A DNA stretch of 64,000 bases, from assembly GCA_038030265.1 (NCBI GenBank), contig CM075940.1, positions 28,434,940 through 28,498,939 on the forward strand, given 5' to 3'. The translations under genes were made by a program, and so were the position numbers. The DNA comes from Corythucha ciliata (Eukaryota; Arthropoda; Insecta; Hemiptera; Tingidae). The notes under the pieces were generated by a model that was not told the DNA's origin, ran no database searches, and saw only the letters and a list, made by a program, of their open reading frames with translations. Positions 31,491 through 43,036 of the stretch are shown here, piece after piece. Positions within the stretch are counted from its first letter, which is position 1, and every line of letters starts with the position of its first letter.

Positions 31491-34400
31491 GCAACCATTG
31501 TACATATCACAAACCACATCATCCGTGCTCTATATTCGGTCTCTGAATTATTTAGATTGCATTCAATGGGTAATTTTTAAAACCTCATATTTATACAAAA
31601 ACTATCCTCTTCCGGCATCCTCGGCGTTTAACTTCTCAAACTTTGTAGTTTGTCTCCTGTGAGTAGGCATGCTGTCTTCTCCAAAGGAGAGGTTTCTACG
31701 GAGAAGCAACCTGTCTTTAATTACCGAGACTTGAGAAGGAAGGATGTGGAAGGCTAATGGGTCGGAGTGCCTTAGTCAAGATGGAGAGGGGGTAGTGGAG
31801 TAAGCGCGTGACTTGGGAATGAATAACGACCCTAACCTTCTTCCAAATACCTTTTAGTAAGGTGTACGACAGTGTATAGCTTGCCCTAAATCCACTGTTC
31901 AGTTATTAGCCCCAACAATGAAATTCTGCGGACGGCACTATAGAACTTAGTTTCTTTTTATAAATCAATAGTCGGGTAATTTATGCAGATTTCTCAAGTC
32001 AATTTTTTTATTTTCTTAAATGAAAACGGTCTAATGTATTTTTGAGTGATGATTGGCAATAATACGCCCTAATAATAATTGTATCACGATAATCTCGCCT
32101 AACTTTTCATTCTCTCCCCCATGGTATAATTCCCTTTCTAAATGAACCTTTTCTTTTATTTATTTCCGAAGACTTATTTGCTTAAGGCGGGGAAAATGCT
32201 TACTTAGGCTCCTACGTAATTTTTGGGGTTATTTAGCAAAACGCCCGATGCATATTTATGTGCTGAAACTCGCTCAGTTATAAAGGTTAAAAGTATTCTG
32301 ACCAGTTTACCCACAAAAGACGATTTCGATTTATTGGGTCTATTTCTGGCTGTTTACCTTGAAACACCTCAATATAGTGAAATGGATGTGCTATTATGCG
32401 AGGTCTTTTGGGATGTAGTATTTGATTGACCAGAGGCATTCATATTATCCAAATTAACGCCAGTGCTACTGAGTGCTCTGCAGTAGATTGTAGGATTCCA
32501 AGCTGAAATATTCCCGTGATCCTCTTTAAACTAAAATAGCTTTATCCAAATGGTGAGGCATAGCCATTGCATCTCAACTATTCCATTTTTTAAACAAATC
32601 GAGGTATAATCATAAAAAAGTGAAATAATAATTAAACTGAAATGCGCCGCCTAAGTGTTATATATGGCTTCTCCTACCTTGTATAATACTCATATTTTTC
32701 TTCTTTTTGAATATAAGGATAAAAAAAAAGTGCTCGACTCGTAAGAGGAGAAGGTTTTTTGCCACAAAGGCATGACCTCCTTCACTTGCGACATGGCGAA
32801 GTGGGTGGGAGGGGCATCCCCTGCTCAACCTAACCGCATTACTGACCCATTCCCATCTCTGTACCTACTGGATAAAACACTTGGTTTAATCTCTAGACCG
32901 CTAACGCTCTACGTTGTCTATACCTTAGAGGGAAGTTAGTGTTTATTAAAGGTATGTATCCCTAGATCAAAGACACCCCTGTTGAATAAATCTCATTAAA
33001 AAATCAAAAGCATGACTATATGACGGAGGGAGGAGTACAAAAATAATTGAATGCCATCTTCCTGGACAGAACGGAGGCAGCTTTACATATCTGTTTCTGT
33101 TGTTTTTGTACCACTGTTTTAAAAAATAAACTCATCAAAATTCGGTAATCATTTCAACAAATTAATCGCCGATTGTGGGGACAATCGTCCCGACCCGAAC
33201 GGTATCTCTGTCCGAGATCACTACGGGCGTGGTTATGCCGGGGCCCCAGTTGAGCCTATAGGCTATCCCAGAACTCCTAAAGAACTGAGTCGAACCCTTA
33301 TTCGCCTCTCCCGTATACGACACGGTGTTTCTCCTCTTCTGGTTTGAGAGGGTACCCGTGCGAGCGAGGCCCGACCCTCATAAGTAAACGCACGGAGACT
33401 CAAGACTTTGCGGTGGAGTCTATCAACTCGGCCCATGTTATTAGGCCCGGTGCACACTTTTAGTGGCGAGACTTGAGTCAGGTCTCAGACTCAAATCTGG
33501 CTGTTCGGGCACGAAGTGTGGGTTAATAATTGGAATCTGAAAAAAAAGGTCTATCTATGATAGGGTGACAAGACAAGTGTGCCTCAGCAGCTGTACTGCT
33601 TGGAAATCTCCAATTCCATGATGGTTTTAATATGATTGATAAATGCACTGTGATAATTTTCAGGGACAGGAAATAAGCAGTAAATGCCGAATAGTAATTG
33701 CGTGTTACTTGTTGGACAAACCCGGTGTATAAACAGTAATTGAACTTTGCTGTCTATGTTTGCCTTTGCAGTTACAATTAGAAGATTCTGAAGGTTGTTC
33801 AATTTGAATGCCTAATAAAACTAATACTAATTGTAATGCACGAAATTAGTGCCTCCCGCATGAGGGATGCTTCTATTCAATCAATTATAAAACACAGTCA
33901 AGTTTTTTTTTATATATATATTCTCTAGCTCATATATCATCAAAGACAAGCGTGTCAAGATAGAAGGCACGTTGAGCGAGATATCTTAACGTGGTTAAGG
34001 GGCATTTCATTTAGATGCGTCGTATATTCGTCTCAGTCATTCGAGAACAATCGATGACACGTCAAACTTTGTATCAATTCCACTAGTATTTGATACCGGC
34101 CGCCCTGACATTTTGACGCCTGACTCTTCGTTCACCTGTTTCTCGCTTCGATTGTGTTGAATTAACTGACAAGCGAGGGTTTTTTTTTTAATCTTTCGTA
34201 TTCGTTTTCTGGACTATAAACACAGTTGTTCCCAGGGCGGTGACGTTTATTTTGGGGAAACGATTCTGTTGGAAGGGAAACCCGATTAACTTTTAAGCAC
34301 GGGATGTTAAGAACTTGTCAATAAAAAGCAAATTTAAAAAAATGTCGCTCCGGCAGCTGGCGGAAGGAAAGAGTGCATTTCATTCCGTATACGGATACCC

Positions 34401-34888
34401 TAAGCCGTCCCAGAAGTAATAATTTTGATACCATAATTTGTTTCATTAAGCCGAACTTCTTCCTCTATTTTCACCCCCCTCTCATCAAAAATGTCGAAAA
34501 GTGTCGGTAGTTTTCCAAGGGCTTTGTTATATTAAATTTTTGTGCCGTATTTTATAATACCTAAACGTGTGAATTTAAGCGATTTTTTTGAAATTTCATC
34601 CCCTATTTCACCCCCCCCCCCCAATCAAAGTTTTCGATAAATCTCAATGGAACCCAGGGCTTAGGTTGCATTAAATTATTGAGTCGAATTTATATTTTCC
34701 CCCCCTCCACCTCGACCGATTTGGCCCAAATGCAATACCGACCGGGGTCTTATGACTACTGATTTTTGTGCCAAAGCGAGTTCCGCTAAATTGATTTCTT
34801 CGAGAGTTATCGTGCTAACAAGAAAACGGCCATAATATTATATATATATATATGAATTCCGGAGACCACTGAATTCGTGTTCTAGAGG
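31491..34888. other. No recognisable gene
   Basis: AT-rich sequence with a GC-richer island at about 33170-33480, where the minus strand is open for 64 codons with many Arg residues. A 68-codon plus frame at 32223-32429 has balanced composition but no motif I recognise. TA repeats occur near 34839-34852. No exon structure supported. Confidence 0.4.
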
Positions 34889-35095
34889 TTCTGAAACGTG
34901 AAAAAAACATGAGATGACCCATGTTTGCCACCATCACGACGAGACCAATAGTGCATTTTCAGAATGAAATGCACTAAAAAAAGCTGGAAAACTCCATTGT
35001 GGGTTTGGTTTAAAAAAACATGCCATGACCCATGTTTGCCACTATCAGGACGAGACCAATAGTGCATTTTGACATAAATGAAATGCACTAAAAAG
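34889..35095. repeat. Tandem pair of a ~111-bp repeat
   Basis: The word CCATGTTTGCCACCATCACG with GACGAGACCAATAGTGCATT recurs 111 bp apart (34919 and 35030) with a few changes. A third copy, inverted and about 50 bp long, lies at 42359-42408 inside another MITE. The minus strand stays open through both units, but this reflects the repeat only. Confidence 0.75.
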
Positions 35096-37321
35096 AAATT
35101 CTCTGGAGTCTTCCTTTCTAGACACGTTTATATATATATTTTTTTTGTCTTACTCACTCTCATTCGCCCCCCCCCCTTCTGTTACGCATTCTGCACACCC
35201 ACTCTTCCAAACTGTCCAAGCATTCTCTTGGAAATACGCTCCTCTTTTTCATCATTTTCAGCTGTTTCACGTTTTTTTTTAATGAATAAAAATTCGTCCG
35301 CTGCCTCTAAACATTTCAATATTAAAAATGAATCCTTCCCGTTACAGGCATCCCTTTTCTTTGCAACGAAATCATCATTGCTTTTCGCGGTGAGGCCCTA
35401 TTTTTTTTTTTCTTTTGATTAAAACGGCAAGTGGATGAAGGGTAGGGTAACTCCCTTTCGGTTCAACAAAATGTCAATATCGGACCCTCGGTAAAAATTT
35501 ATTACTTTTTATGATGTTCAACAACTGTTAAATTGGAAGAAATCGACAAGACGCAGAACAATATTGAAATTATAGGAAAAGGAAACGGCATGTTTCGGAT
35601 AGAGCTATTGTAAAGGCATGTTGTTCGGACGACTGTACCGCGTCCATTGCACCCTGGGGAAATTGATCCCTCTCAACCGTTTTAATACTCGACGGACTTT
35701 GCGCATCCACGGCCGCTGCCACTTTTTTTTTTTATGGGAAGACTAAAATGACAGCATTACTCGGCAAGTATAAGATCACAGCCCCAGCTGGAATAATTAT
35801 TTCGGTTTAGGGGTGCTAAAGTAATGCGCGCATCCCCACGGCACATTTCAAGGGCGTTTTTCATATAAAAAAAAAAATATATTATGGGGGTGAGAATGCC
35901 ATACCGAAGACCATTAAGTATCTAATAGCTTCGCGCTTACACCACCTTGCACCTTAGCAACAGCTGAACTTTTTCGTGAATGTAAATCCCGAGCATTATT
36001 TCAAGCCTGGGCCATGAATCCCTCGGTTTTCAGCACGTCTATTCATATTGATATGAATTCATATATGGTAAAAAGGAAAATCTAACAGTCATGTACGTTA
36101 TTCTTGCTTATAAAAATGTTCAAACGCGGCCTAATTACATTTTCAAGCCTCGAGTAAGAAAGATAATTGCTGAGAGCTTGGCAGTCAGCAACGCCGCGAC
36201 GTGACCACAAACCAAGCCTCGTCGTTATCTTTTTATTTTGCTTGTGATCCCCACGCGACCTGCGATTAACATGAACAATTTTAGCCGCGGGGGAGAAGAA
36301 GTACTCACGGGAAGTTACACCATGAATACTTCTTTCATATTTTAAAACACGGAGCATTGCCTAAGGTTCAATGCCGTTTGTTTCAAAAGATAAGTTACGT
36401 CGCGAAAGGTAAAAGAAACATTTTTTTTTTTTTTACAATCCGGTAATCGATTTCTATAGCCATCGAGTTTTTCAATCAAGGTATAGGGCCGGAAAAGTTA
36501 CAATCCTGAACTTCACGTTTTTTTAAATACGTTAGTTTTGGTGGATTTAAAACCCTGTTTTTCTTGTTAAAACTATACTCAAAAGCTAAGAGAAGTAGTT
36601 CAGAACAAAAGCCGAAGAAGTTGCTCAAATCGGATAAGTGTACTTCCTACAAATAAATAAATATAGAAGCAATAAAGGTAGTGTTTATACTTTTGAATTA
36701 ATTACATAAAATTCTTCGGCCAAGAAAGCAGTCATGCTTAGGAAATATTGAGAAGCCGTCAAGCGAGAAAGAAAAGGAAAAAGTAAGCGTTATTCATCTC
36801 ACTCCTCCCCTCGCCAGTCGCTTCTAAATTAAAGGGCTTTCATCCCAACCATTTCTGGGAATCCCAATTAAAAATTGATGGTTTAACAAAAAAATCCGTC
36901 TCTAAAAATTTATTTTATACCCGTGAAATTATTAATTTGATTAAGAACGCCAAGGGTTGGTCAACCCGTTGGCTTCACAGAGCCATCACAGGTAAAACTC
37001 ACAGTATAGGAAGGTCCGAATGCCTTGTACAGTAAAAAACAAAAAAAAACTAAAATCCGGCCCGATGACGAGTGGTCAATTTACCCCGTCAAAATGGCTT
37101 AATTTTAGCGTCAAAACTGAACATTTGCCCTTAAAAACAACAAAATCTTGAAATTTCGCCTACGGAACAGATTTTCCGCGTGAAAAATGTCGAAGTCGTT
37201 TTTTCGTTTGTTTCGATACTCTCAGAAACTGCAGGCAAAGTCGCTCGGAAAATGAAAATGTTGCCCCCCCCCCACCCAGACAGACCATTCGAGCAAAAAC
37301 TGCGAAACCACCGATTGTAAG
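35096..37321. other. No recognisable gene
   Basis: AT-rich with several T and A runs (about 35401, 35718, 36420). Open frames are short and unrecognised. Sequence just left of the Gypsy element shows no clear target duplication with its right flank. Confidence 0.4.
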
Positions 37322-37541
37322 TGTGGGAGACACAATCGAGCTGTTAACGCAAAACTAAATATGAACTTTATTTTTATTTTTTTAAAGTCACGTTGAAAAT
37401 TGTTGGGGTTCAGGAAAAAGAACGACTAACTATTTTTTGGCAACACTTGTTGTTGTGTCGCTTCGCTACATAAGCAATGACGTCGTCTGGCGGGGGCCCA
37501 TTTGACACGGGGTCCTGGATTCTTGAGATTTTTTTTCCAAC
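37322..37541 (-). repeat. 3' LTR of CsRn1-type element
   Basis: Near-identical to 40699-40920. On the coding strand it should begin TGTTGG, but here it is fused to the integrase codons reading CGTTGG, so the first base or two cannot be told apart. It ends TCTCCCACA. No polypurine tract precedes it. Confidence 0.85.
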
Positions 37542-37544
37542 GAG

Positions 37545-37886
37545 TGAACCTGTCGATGCAAGTCAAAAGGTAACTATGGCTTCGAGACGGAGGGAGCGGT
37601 CCAACAATATCGATGTGAATATTGGCGAAGCGTTCGTCGGGTTTTAAGAATTTGACGAGAGGTGTCTTTTCGTGACAGTAAACTTTACTTGTTTGGCACT
37701 GATGGCATTGTCGAACCCATTTGGAAATGTCAAGCTGCATACCAAGCCACACGAAACGGTAGAGATGAAACGAGAAGTGGATCGTTTTCCAGGGTGCGAT
37801 ATTGCGTTAAAATGTTTGAAGATTGTGTACTGCAATGATTCAGGAACGTAGGGGCGAATACTATAATAGGTCCGTCTAGGTTTCAC
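37545..37886 (-). pseudogene. Integrase N-terminal region, truncated
   Basis: Zinc-finger halves are visible: FKHFNAISHPG near 37810 and, after a frameshift near 37740, WVRQCHQCQTSKV near 37710. The first catalytic aspartate is in HIDIVGPLPPSR. The frame reaches CIDRFTRW and then enters the LTR. The second Asp and the Glu of the D,D-35-E triad are gone. This protein cannot integrate DNA. Confidence 0.8.
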
Positions 37887-38930
37887 AAATGAGCTTGACG
37901 TTCTCGATTTTCGTGATTTTCGTTCGGCAGCTGAAGACTGTGAGAGGAGGGTTTAGTGAACAGTTTTTTTAGCTGAGCGTCGGTTGCTTGGGCGGCGGCG
38001 ATATCAGAGGGAGAAATGTCTCGTTTGATGATCGCTTCGATTCGCGAAAGAGCATCAGCAGGACTATTCTCTAGGCCTTTCACGAATTGAATATCAGTCG
38101 AGAACTGGCTGATGTAGGAAAGGTGTCGCAATTGTCTGGGTGACAATTTGTCCGAAGATTTCGTGAATGCGTGGACGAGAGGTCGATGGTCCGTGAAGAT
38201 GGTAAAGACGCGGCCTTCTAACATGAACGAGAAATGGCGAATTGTGGCATATACGGCGAGAAGTTCGCGGTCGTAAGTCGAGTACTTCTGCTCAGCAGGG
38301 GAGAGCTTACGAGAAAAGAATGCGAGAGGCCGGAAGTTGCCATCTTCAAGTTGGTGAAGAGTTCCGCCGAGGGCCACGCTGGAGGCATCGGTCATGATCG
38401 ACAGAGGAAGGGCAGGATCGGGGAATGCTAGTGTGATGTCCGATTGTAGGATAGATTTGTACTGTTCGAATGCTGAAGACATCTCAGTTGTCCACGAAAT
38501 AGGTGTGGGATCGGACTTTTTTGACTGAAGGTCTAGGGGGGCTTGGATGCTTGCCATGCGAGGGTGGAAACGGTGGTAAAAATTGAGCATCCCGAGGAAA
38601 CGTTTCAATTCGTTCACAGTTTTGGGCTTTGGATATGACGAGATGGCAGAAATTTTGTCGGGAAGAGGAGAAATTCCAGTTGACGAAATGGAGTAACCAA
38701 GGAAACCAACTTGAGGCTTTGCGAAACAGCACTTACTGACGTTAATGGTTAGACCATACTCTTTGAGTCGAGGAAAGAGCTTCTCTAGGTGCGAGAGATG
38801 ATTATCCATATCTTTGGAAAATACTAAAATGTCGTCGATATAGACCGAAACGAAAGGAAGGTCTCGTGTGATGCTGTCCATCAACCATTGGAAAGTCTGG
38901 TTTGCGTTTCTGAGTCCCGAATGGCATTTT
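37883..38930 (-). pseudogene. Reverse transcriptase (C-terminal half) and RNase H
   Basis: Open for 333 codons to the stop at 37883. It contains the RT active site YIDDILVF, a GFLGYSIS block, then LPLSIMTDASSVALGGTL and YSTYDRELLAVY and FTIFTDHRPL, the RNase H signatures with their acidic residues. A frameshift near 38920 separates it from the RT N-terminal half. Domain order and spacing are normal for Ty3/Gypsy pol. Confidence 0.9.
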
Positions 38931-39872
38931 CAAAAATTCGAATAAGCCGAAGGGGGTGGTTACGGCTGTCTTGGGTATGTCATCGGGATGGACTGGTACC
39001 TGAAGGTAAGCTTTTTCGAGGTCGATGGTGGAGAAAATGTTGCAGCTGTGGACAGTCGAAACGCAATCTTGAATGTTAGGGATTGGGTAACCATCGGCGA
39101 CGGTTTTGGTATTGAGGCGGCGGTAGTCACCGCAGGGACGCCAATCACCGGACTTATTTTTCACGAGGTGGAGAGGGCTGGACCATGGACTTTTTGAGGG
39201 GTGACAGATTCCTGCCCGAAGCATAAAAGCGAATTCATCCTTGGCGGCTTTCAGTTTATCAGGAGGAAGACGACGTGGTCGCGCAAAACAAGGGGGTCCA
39301 GATGCCCAGAAAATCGAGTGAGTCTTGTCTAAAACTGACGACTGGTTGGGTACATGAATTTGATATTTCGCTATTAGACTGGATATTGCTGCTGGGATGT
39401 CAGCACGTAAGGCTGAAACTGAGGGGGGGGGGGGTTTGCCATGGACCAAGAAACCTGAAGTAGTCAGCGATGTGTGGGAATCAACGATGCGTTGATGTTT
39501 GATGTCGACGAGAAGTCCGAATTTAGAAAGAAAGTCGGCTCCAAGAATAGGACGGGTGACATCGGCAATGGCAAAGACGAAAGTAAAATTCCGACGGAGG
39601 CCGAAATTGAGATGCATGATTCGCTGGTCGTATGTTCTGATGGGGGAGATATTCGCTGCGTATAAAAATAGAGATGACACGAGAGGACGGTCAGAAATGC
39701 GAAGGGGACTGACTGACAGTTCAGAGCCAGTGACGACGAGAAAATTAAAATTTGAGTTTGAATCTTTGACGAGAAGACGGCTTTGTTGTTGCCCACTCCC
39801 AATCGCCGTTAATGGAGACTGGCGAGGGAGTTTTCCGGCTGCTTTTGAGTGTAAGAACAAGGTGAGACGCAT
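38920..39872 (-). pseudogene. Protease and reverse transcriptase (N-terminal half)
   Basis: Protease occupies roughly the first 150 codons: FNFLVVTGSELSV, then LYAANISPIRTY and the ILGADFL flap-end motif. The catalytic Asp of the usual D-T-G is Val here (codon 39732-39734, GTC), so the protease is dead. RT follows with WRPCGDYRRLN, FSTIDLEKAYLQVP and FGLFEFLKMPFG, blocks that form the palm. The frame is lost near 38920. No separate start codon for pol is obvious; a Gag-Pol fusion by frameshift is usual in the family. Confidence 0.9.
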
Positions 39873-40622
39873 TTCTTAGCTTTTCCTGAGAACTTAGCGT
39901 GATACCAACAAAGTGGGTTAGTGGAATGATGAGCAGCGGCGGATAATGAGCTACGGCTGTGGATCGCGAGTGAGTCGACCGGGCGACCTGTTCGGTGAGT
40001 TTTCGAACTTGTGCCTCCAGGGAAGAAATTGTGTCAGCACCTGAAAACGTTGGCGATGTTGCTGCAATGTAAAGAATGTGGACGGACTGAATTTTGTCAG
40101 CCATTTCAGCCAACTTTTCCAATGAGTTAGTCTCGCTCACGTGTAAGATTTGCTGAGTTTGTGTGGGCAGACTTTTGAGCCATAGGCCTTTTATGATATC
40201 AGGAGTGAAATCAGTGCCGGCCAGGTGCTGAATTTCACAAAGTAATTGCGAGGACGTACGGTCTTCTAACTCTATCGGGCCAAGTAATTTCATTTAATTT
40301 GCTTTCGTCGGAAGCTAAGGCCGAAGCGTTTGAGAATAGCGGTTTTTACGTTTGAGTACGTACGCGTTTCTGAGTGTAGAACGTCTGCGATTTCCCGAAG
40401 ATGTTCCGGTTCGATTACCGAAATTAAATGATTGAGCTTAGTCTGGGGCGTAGTTATGCGTGCTAGTTCGAATTGCGCTTCCACGTTTAAAAACCAGATA
40501 TCTGGGTCCGCGTTCTAGAATTTTGGGAGTTTGACTGAAACAGAGTCACAATGGGGAGAAGGAGCCGAATGGGGATCGGTACTTGAGGTCGAAGGAATCG
40601 AAGCTCCCGGTTGATTCTCCAT
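39845..40622 (-). pseudogene. Gag with CHCC finger, interrupted
   Basis: Begins at the ATG at 40622 (MENQPGASIPSTS). A TAG at 40515-40517 replaces an expected Trp codon within KLPKF-NADPDIW. It then continues through VEAQFELARI. A frameshift near 40295 leads into GPIELEDRTSSQLL and LWLKSLPTQTQQIL. In a further frame, at about 39915-39845, CWYHAKFSGKAKKCVSPC gives the C-x3-H-x9-C-x3-C finger used by CsRn1-type Gag instead of a CCHC knuckle. At least one nonsense and two frame changes make it non-functional. Confidence 0.85.
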
Positions 40623-40678
40623 TCCAACGCGGAATTGAGCGAAAATGAAAGAGGTCGAGCCTGCTGTACAGATCAAGA

Positions 40679-40695
40679 TCACGTCGGTGTCACCA
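40679..40695 (-). promoter_or_regulatory. Primer binding site, tRNA-Trp-like
   Basis: Two to three bases inside the 5' LTR the coding strand reads TGGTGACACCGACGTGA. It matches the known TGGTGACCCCGACG-type site complementary to tRNA-Trp 3' ends, with one difference. CsRn1-clade elements characteristically use tRNA-Trp. Confidence 0.75.
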
Positions 40696-40698
40696 ATT

Positions 40699-40920
40699 TG
40701 TGGGAGACACAATCGAGCTGTTAACGCAAAACTAAGTATGTACTTTATTTTTATTTTTTTTTAAAGTCACGTTGAAAATTGTTGGGGTTCAGGAAAAAGA
40801 ACGACTAACTATTTTTTGGCAACACATGTTGTTGTGTCGCTTCGCTACATAAGCAATGACGTCGTCTGGCGGGGCCCATTTGACATGGGGCCCTGGATTC
40901 TTGAGATTTTTTTTCCAACA
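40699..40920 (-). repeat. 5' LTR of CsRn1-type element
   Basis: Coding strand starts TGTTGGAAAAAAAATC and ends TCTCCCACA, so TG...CA ends are intact. AATAAAG occurs toward its 3' end. No matching 4-6-bp duplication is evident outside the two LTRs (GTAAG left, TGGAAG right). Confidence 0.85.
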
Positions 40921-41039
40921 TGGAAGAAAGATACTCGTCTTCCATCGATAGGTGACCAACGTTGGTCGAACCTCGGATAAAAAAATTTTTTATGAGCCTA
41001 AATATTTTTATGGGTTTTGTTTTTGATCCGGAACCTTTA

Positions 41040-41300
41040 TAGCGCAACGACAATGCGCGGCTAAATTTGAAAAAAAAAAAAGATAATTTTCGGAGCATCC
41101 TAATTCACTGACGCACACAAAAATCAACCCGGCACCTTAAAATTGAGGAAAATCGTTAAGTCGCTGCTAAAATGGAAGAAAAAGCGCTAACTCACATGCC
41201 TAAATGTGAGAAAAATCGCACATTCATGAAAAAAATTAAGAACAAGTGCTAATTGAAGGCTACAAATGAGAACAAGGGCTCATTTAAAGCTGAAATTGAG
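41040..41300 (+). repeat. Type A array fragment, right orientation
   Basis: Six to eight diverged units with GCTAAAAT and GAGAAAAA-CGCTAA. It is followed to the right by type B units and a hAT-like right end, the same order seen elsewhere. Confidence 0.55.
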
Positions 41301-41519
41301 AGAACCTAACATCTCTGCTGTAAAACTGTCTTTTTTGCATTCTATTTCGGAATTTCCGTCGAATAACTGACACCTCCCCCCCACCACTCGAATGTAATAT
41401 TTTTGGAATTGAACTTGGAATTTTCGTTTCCTGGAATGGTAACTGCGGTATTTTAGTCCCCCAAACTGGACTCTTCCGCGCCGTAGAGGAGAATGGTTTT
41501 TCATCAAGGGAACAACCCC

Positions 41520-41705
41520 GACATTGGGTTTTCTGTGAGCCGCGAGAACCGTGAAAATGGAGGTTTTAGCTAGAAAACCCCGCGAAATGATTTTTAGAAT
41601 GCGAAATCAGCGAACATTTTTTTTTTTAGTGAGTCCGGCCCCGTAAAAATGGGTTTTTAGTACGCAAACCCCGTGAAATTAGTATATTAGGTATACACAA
41701 TTTAA
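41520..41705 (+). repeat. Type B array fragment
   Basis: Units such as CCCCGTAAAAATGGGTTTTT with AGTACGCAAA, spaced 30-50 bp, in the same orientation relative to the following terminus as at 20460-21290. Confidence 0.5.
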
Positions 41706-41727
41706 TTTAGTGAGCGAAATTCGTTGA

Positions 41728-41785
41728 AAGAGGGGGCCCAATTTTATCCCGGCCCGGGGCCCTAACTTTAATAAAGACGGCCCTG
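41728..41785 (+). repeat. hAT-like right terminus
   Basis: GGGGGCCCAAT, GGCCCGGGGCCCT, AATAAAGACGGCCCTG. Nearly collinear with 7310-7367, indicating the same family. The left end of this copy may have been lost at or beyond the Gypsy element to the left. Confidence 0.6.
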
Positions 41786-41827
41786 ATTGTAAGTCCACAA
41801 AAGTGTAAGTCCAGAAAAAGCAATGTA

Positions 41828-42433
41828 GTACAGGAAATAAAGCCAGAATAGCGGAAAAATTCGGCCCAATTTCGAATGTGGCTTAAAAAATACCTTTTGA
41901 TGAGTGTACTTTGAGGATTCGAAGAGTCCGCAGCGGTACGGGGTGCGGCGAACCTATTTTTAAGAATATTGATCGCAGAGAAACGAGCCACCATGCATTC
42001 GAATCAGCGCCAAAAACTGTTTCAGAAATCACACCTACTGCATCACTAAACGTTGGACGTGAGGAGTTTTTGGGAATATTCAAGCCAAAAACCAAGTAAT
42101 TTGGTACAATTTACCAAATCAAAAACTAATCGTCGCACGGACTTGTGGTTGATTTTTATCGATTCGGCACACAAAACTACAAAAAATTATACACCCCGTT
42201 CGGGCAAATTGCTTCACCCCTTATAGCGATAAGTTGGCCAACGTCTGTACCCCCTTTAAAATTATGTTTGCCACGCTGTATCGTTGCGGACTCTTCGAAT
42301 CCTGGAAGTACGCATCAAAAGGAATTTTTTAAACCATTGGGCCGAATTTTGCCGCTGTGCATTTCATTCTGAAAATGCACTATTGGTCTCGTCGTGATGG
42401 TGGCAATTTTTTTTTTTGCTTTATTTCCTGTAC
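41828..42433. mobile_element. 606-bp MITE with long inverted arms
   Basis: Ends are GTACAGGAAATAAAGC and its complement, with TA outside both (41826-41827, 42434-42435) and ATG beyond the TA on each side. Inner arms match over roughly 90 bp: AAATTCGGCCCAAT, CCTTTTGATG, GGATTCGAAGAGTCCGCA. The right arm holds about 50 extra bases identical to the 34.9-kb tandem repeat (42359-42408). No transposase. TA flanks suggest Tc1/mariner-type mobilisation; a 3-bp ATG duplication is an alternative reading. Confidence 0.75.
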
Positions 42434-42437
42434 TAAT

Positions 42438-43036
42438 GCATTGGAATCAAATTGTGCAGCTCTGAAAGTGTTTGTTTAGTGTCTGAACCACGTGTTCGTT
42501 CAGTGGCCAAGCCAAAAATTTAAATTGTCATGGAAGAAAATCCGGGGGCATTGCAACTTTAGGGCCATAATTCCTAGGAAAATGCGAATTTCAGGTCGTA
42601 ATTTCTGCGAAATTGCAAGTTTTGGGATAATTTTTTTTTTTTTTTTTTTTTTTGCCACACGATCCCCGAGAGCGCCCCAAAGCTTGATCAATAGCCGCAA
42701 AATGACATCATTCTGAGCTACATATCAGTTAATTCGCCAGTTACGGGCTAAATATCCGGAAATTTTAAGTTTGCAATTGTTTTTGTGGGCTCAGATGATT
42801 CATAATTCTTTGGGGATTTATTTCCAGTTGTTTTTGCAATTTCTATACGTACTAGAGAACCCATTAAGGCCCTTTCGTGCCAGATACAAATTTTCGAAGT
42901 GAAAAAAATCTGGTCTCCGTAATCATACACCCACGTTGGGGTGATGGAAACATTTCACACCTGCCTTTTTTTCCTGCTATAATCAATGTTTCAAAGTTGA
43001 AAAATTAATCGCTAGTTTTTAACAATGAATTAGTAA
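42438..43036. other. Type B debris and spacer
   Basis: Two or three type B-like units at about 42545-42640 (CCATAATTCCTAGGAAAATG, TCGTAATTTCTGCG) followed by a poly-T run of about 23 bases. The rest is unrecognised. Confidence 0.4.

Larger units (their letters stand above)
37322..40920 (-). mobile_element. CsRn1-type Ty3/Gypsy retrotransposon, integrase deleted
   Basis: A 3.6-kb minus-strand element with two ~220-bp LTRs (5' LTR 40699-40920, 3' LTR 37322-37541) that differ at only a handful of positions. Order is LTR, primer site, gag, protease, RT, RNase H, start of integrase, LTR. The tRNA-Trp-like primer site and a Cys-His-Cys-Cys Gag finger both point to the CsRn1 clade. A deletion joins the integrase first-aspartate region straight to the 3' LTR, removing the catalytic core and the polypurine tract. 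Stops and frameshifts occur in gag and pol. Similar LTRs suggest recent arrival despite the damage. Confidence 0.85.

Noticed and set aside
34839..34852. (TA)n tract as a regulatory TATA element
   Set aside because: A plain dinucleotide run with no gene downstream.
35078..35422. 114-codon plus frame with hydrophobic stretch
   Set aside because: Hydrophobicity comes from T-rich runs, and the start overlaps the 111-bp tandem repeat.
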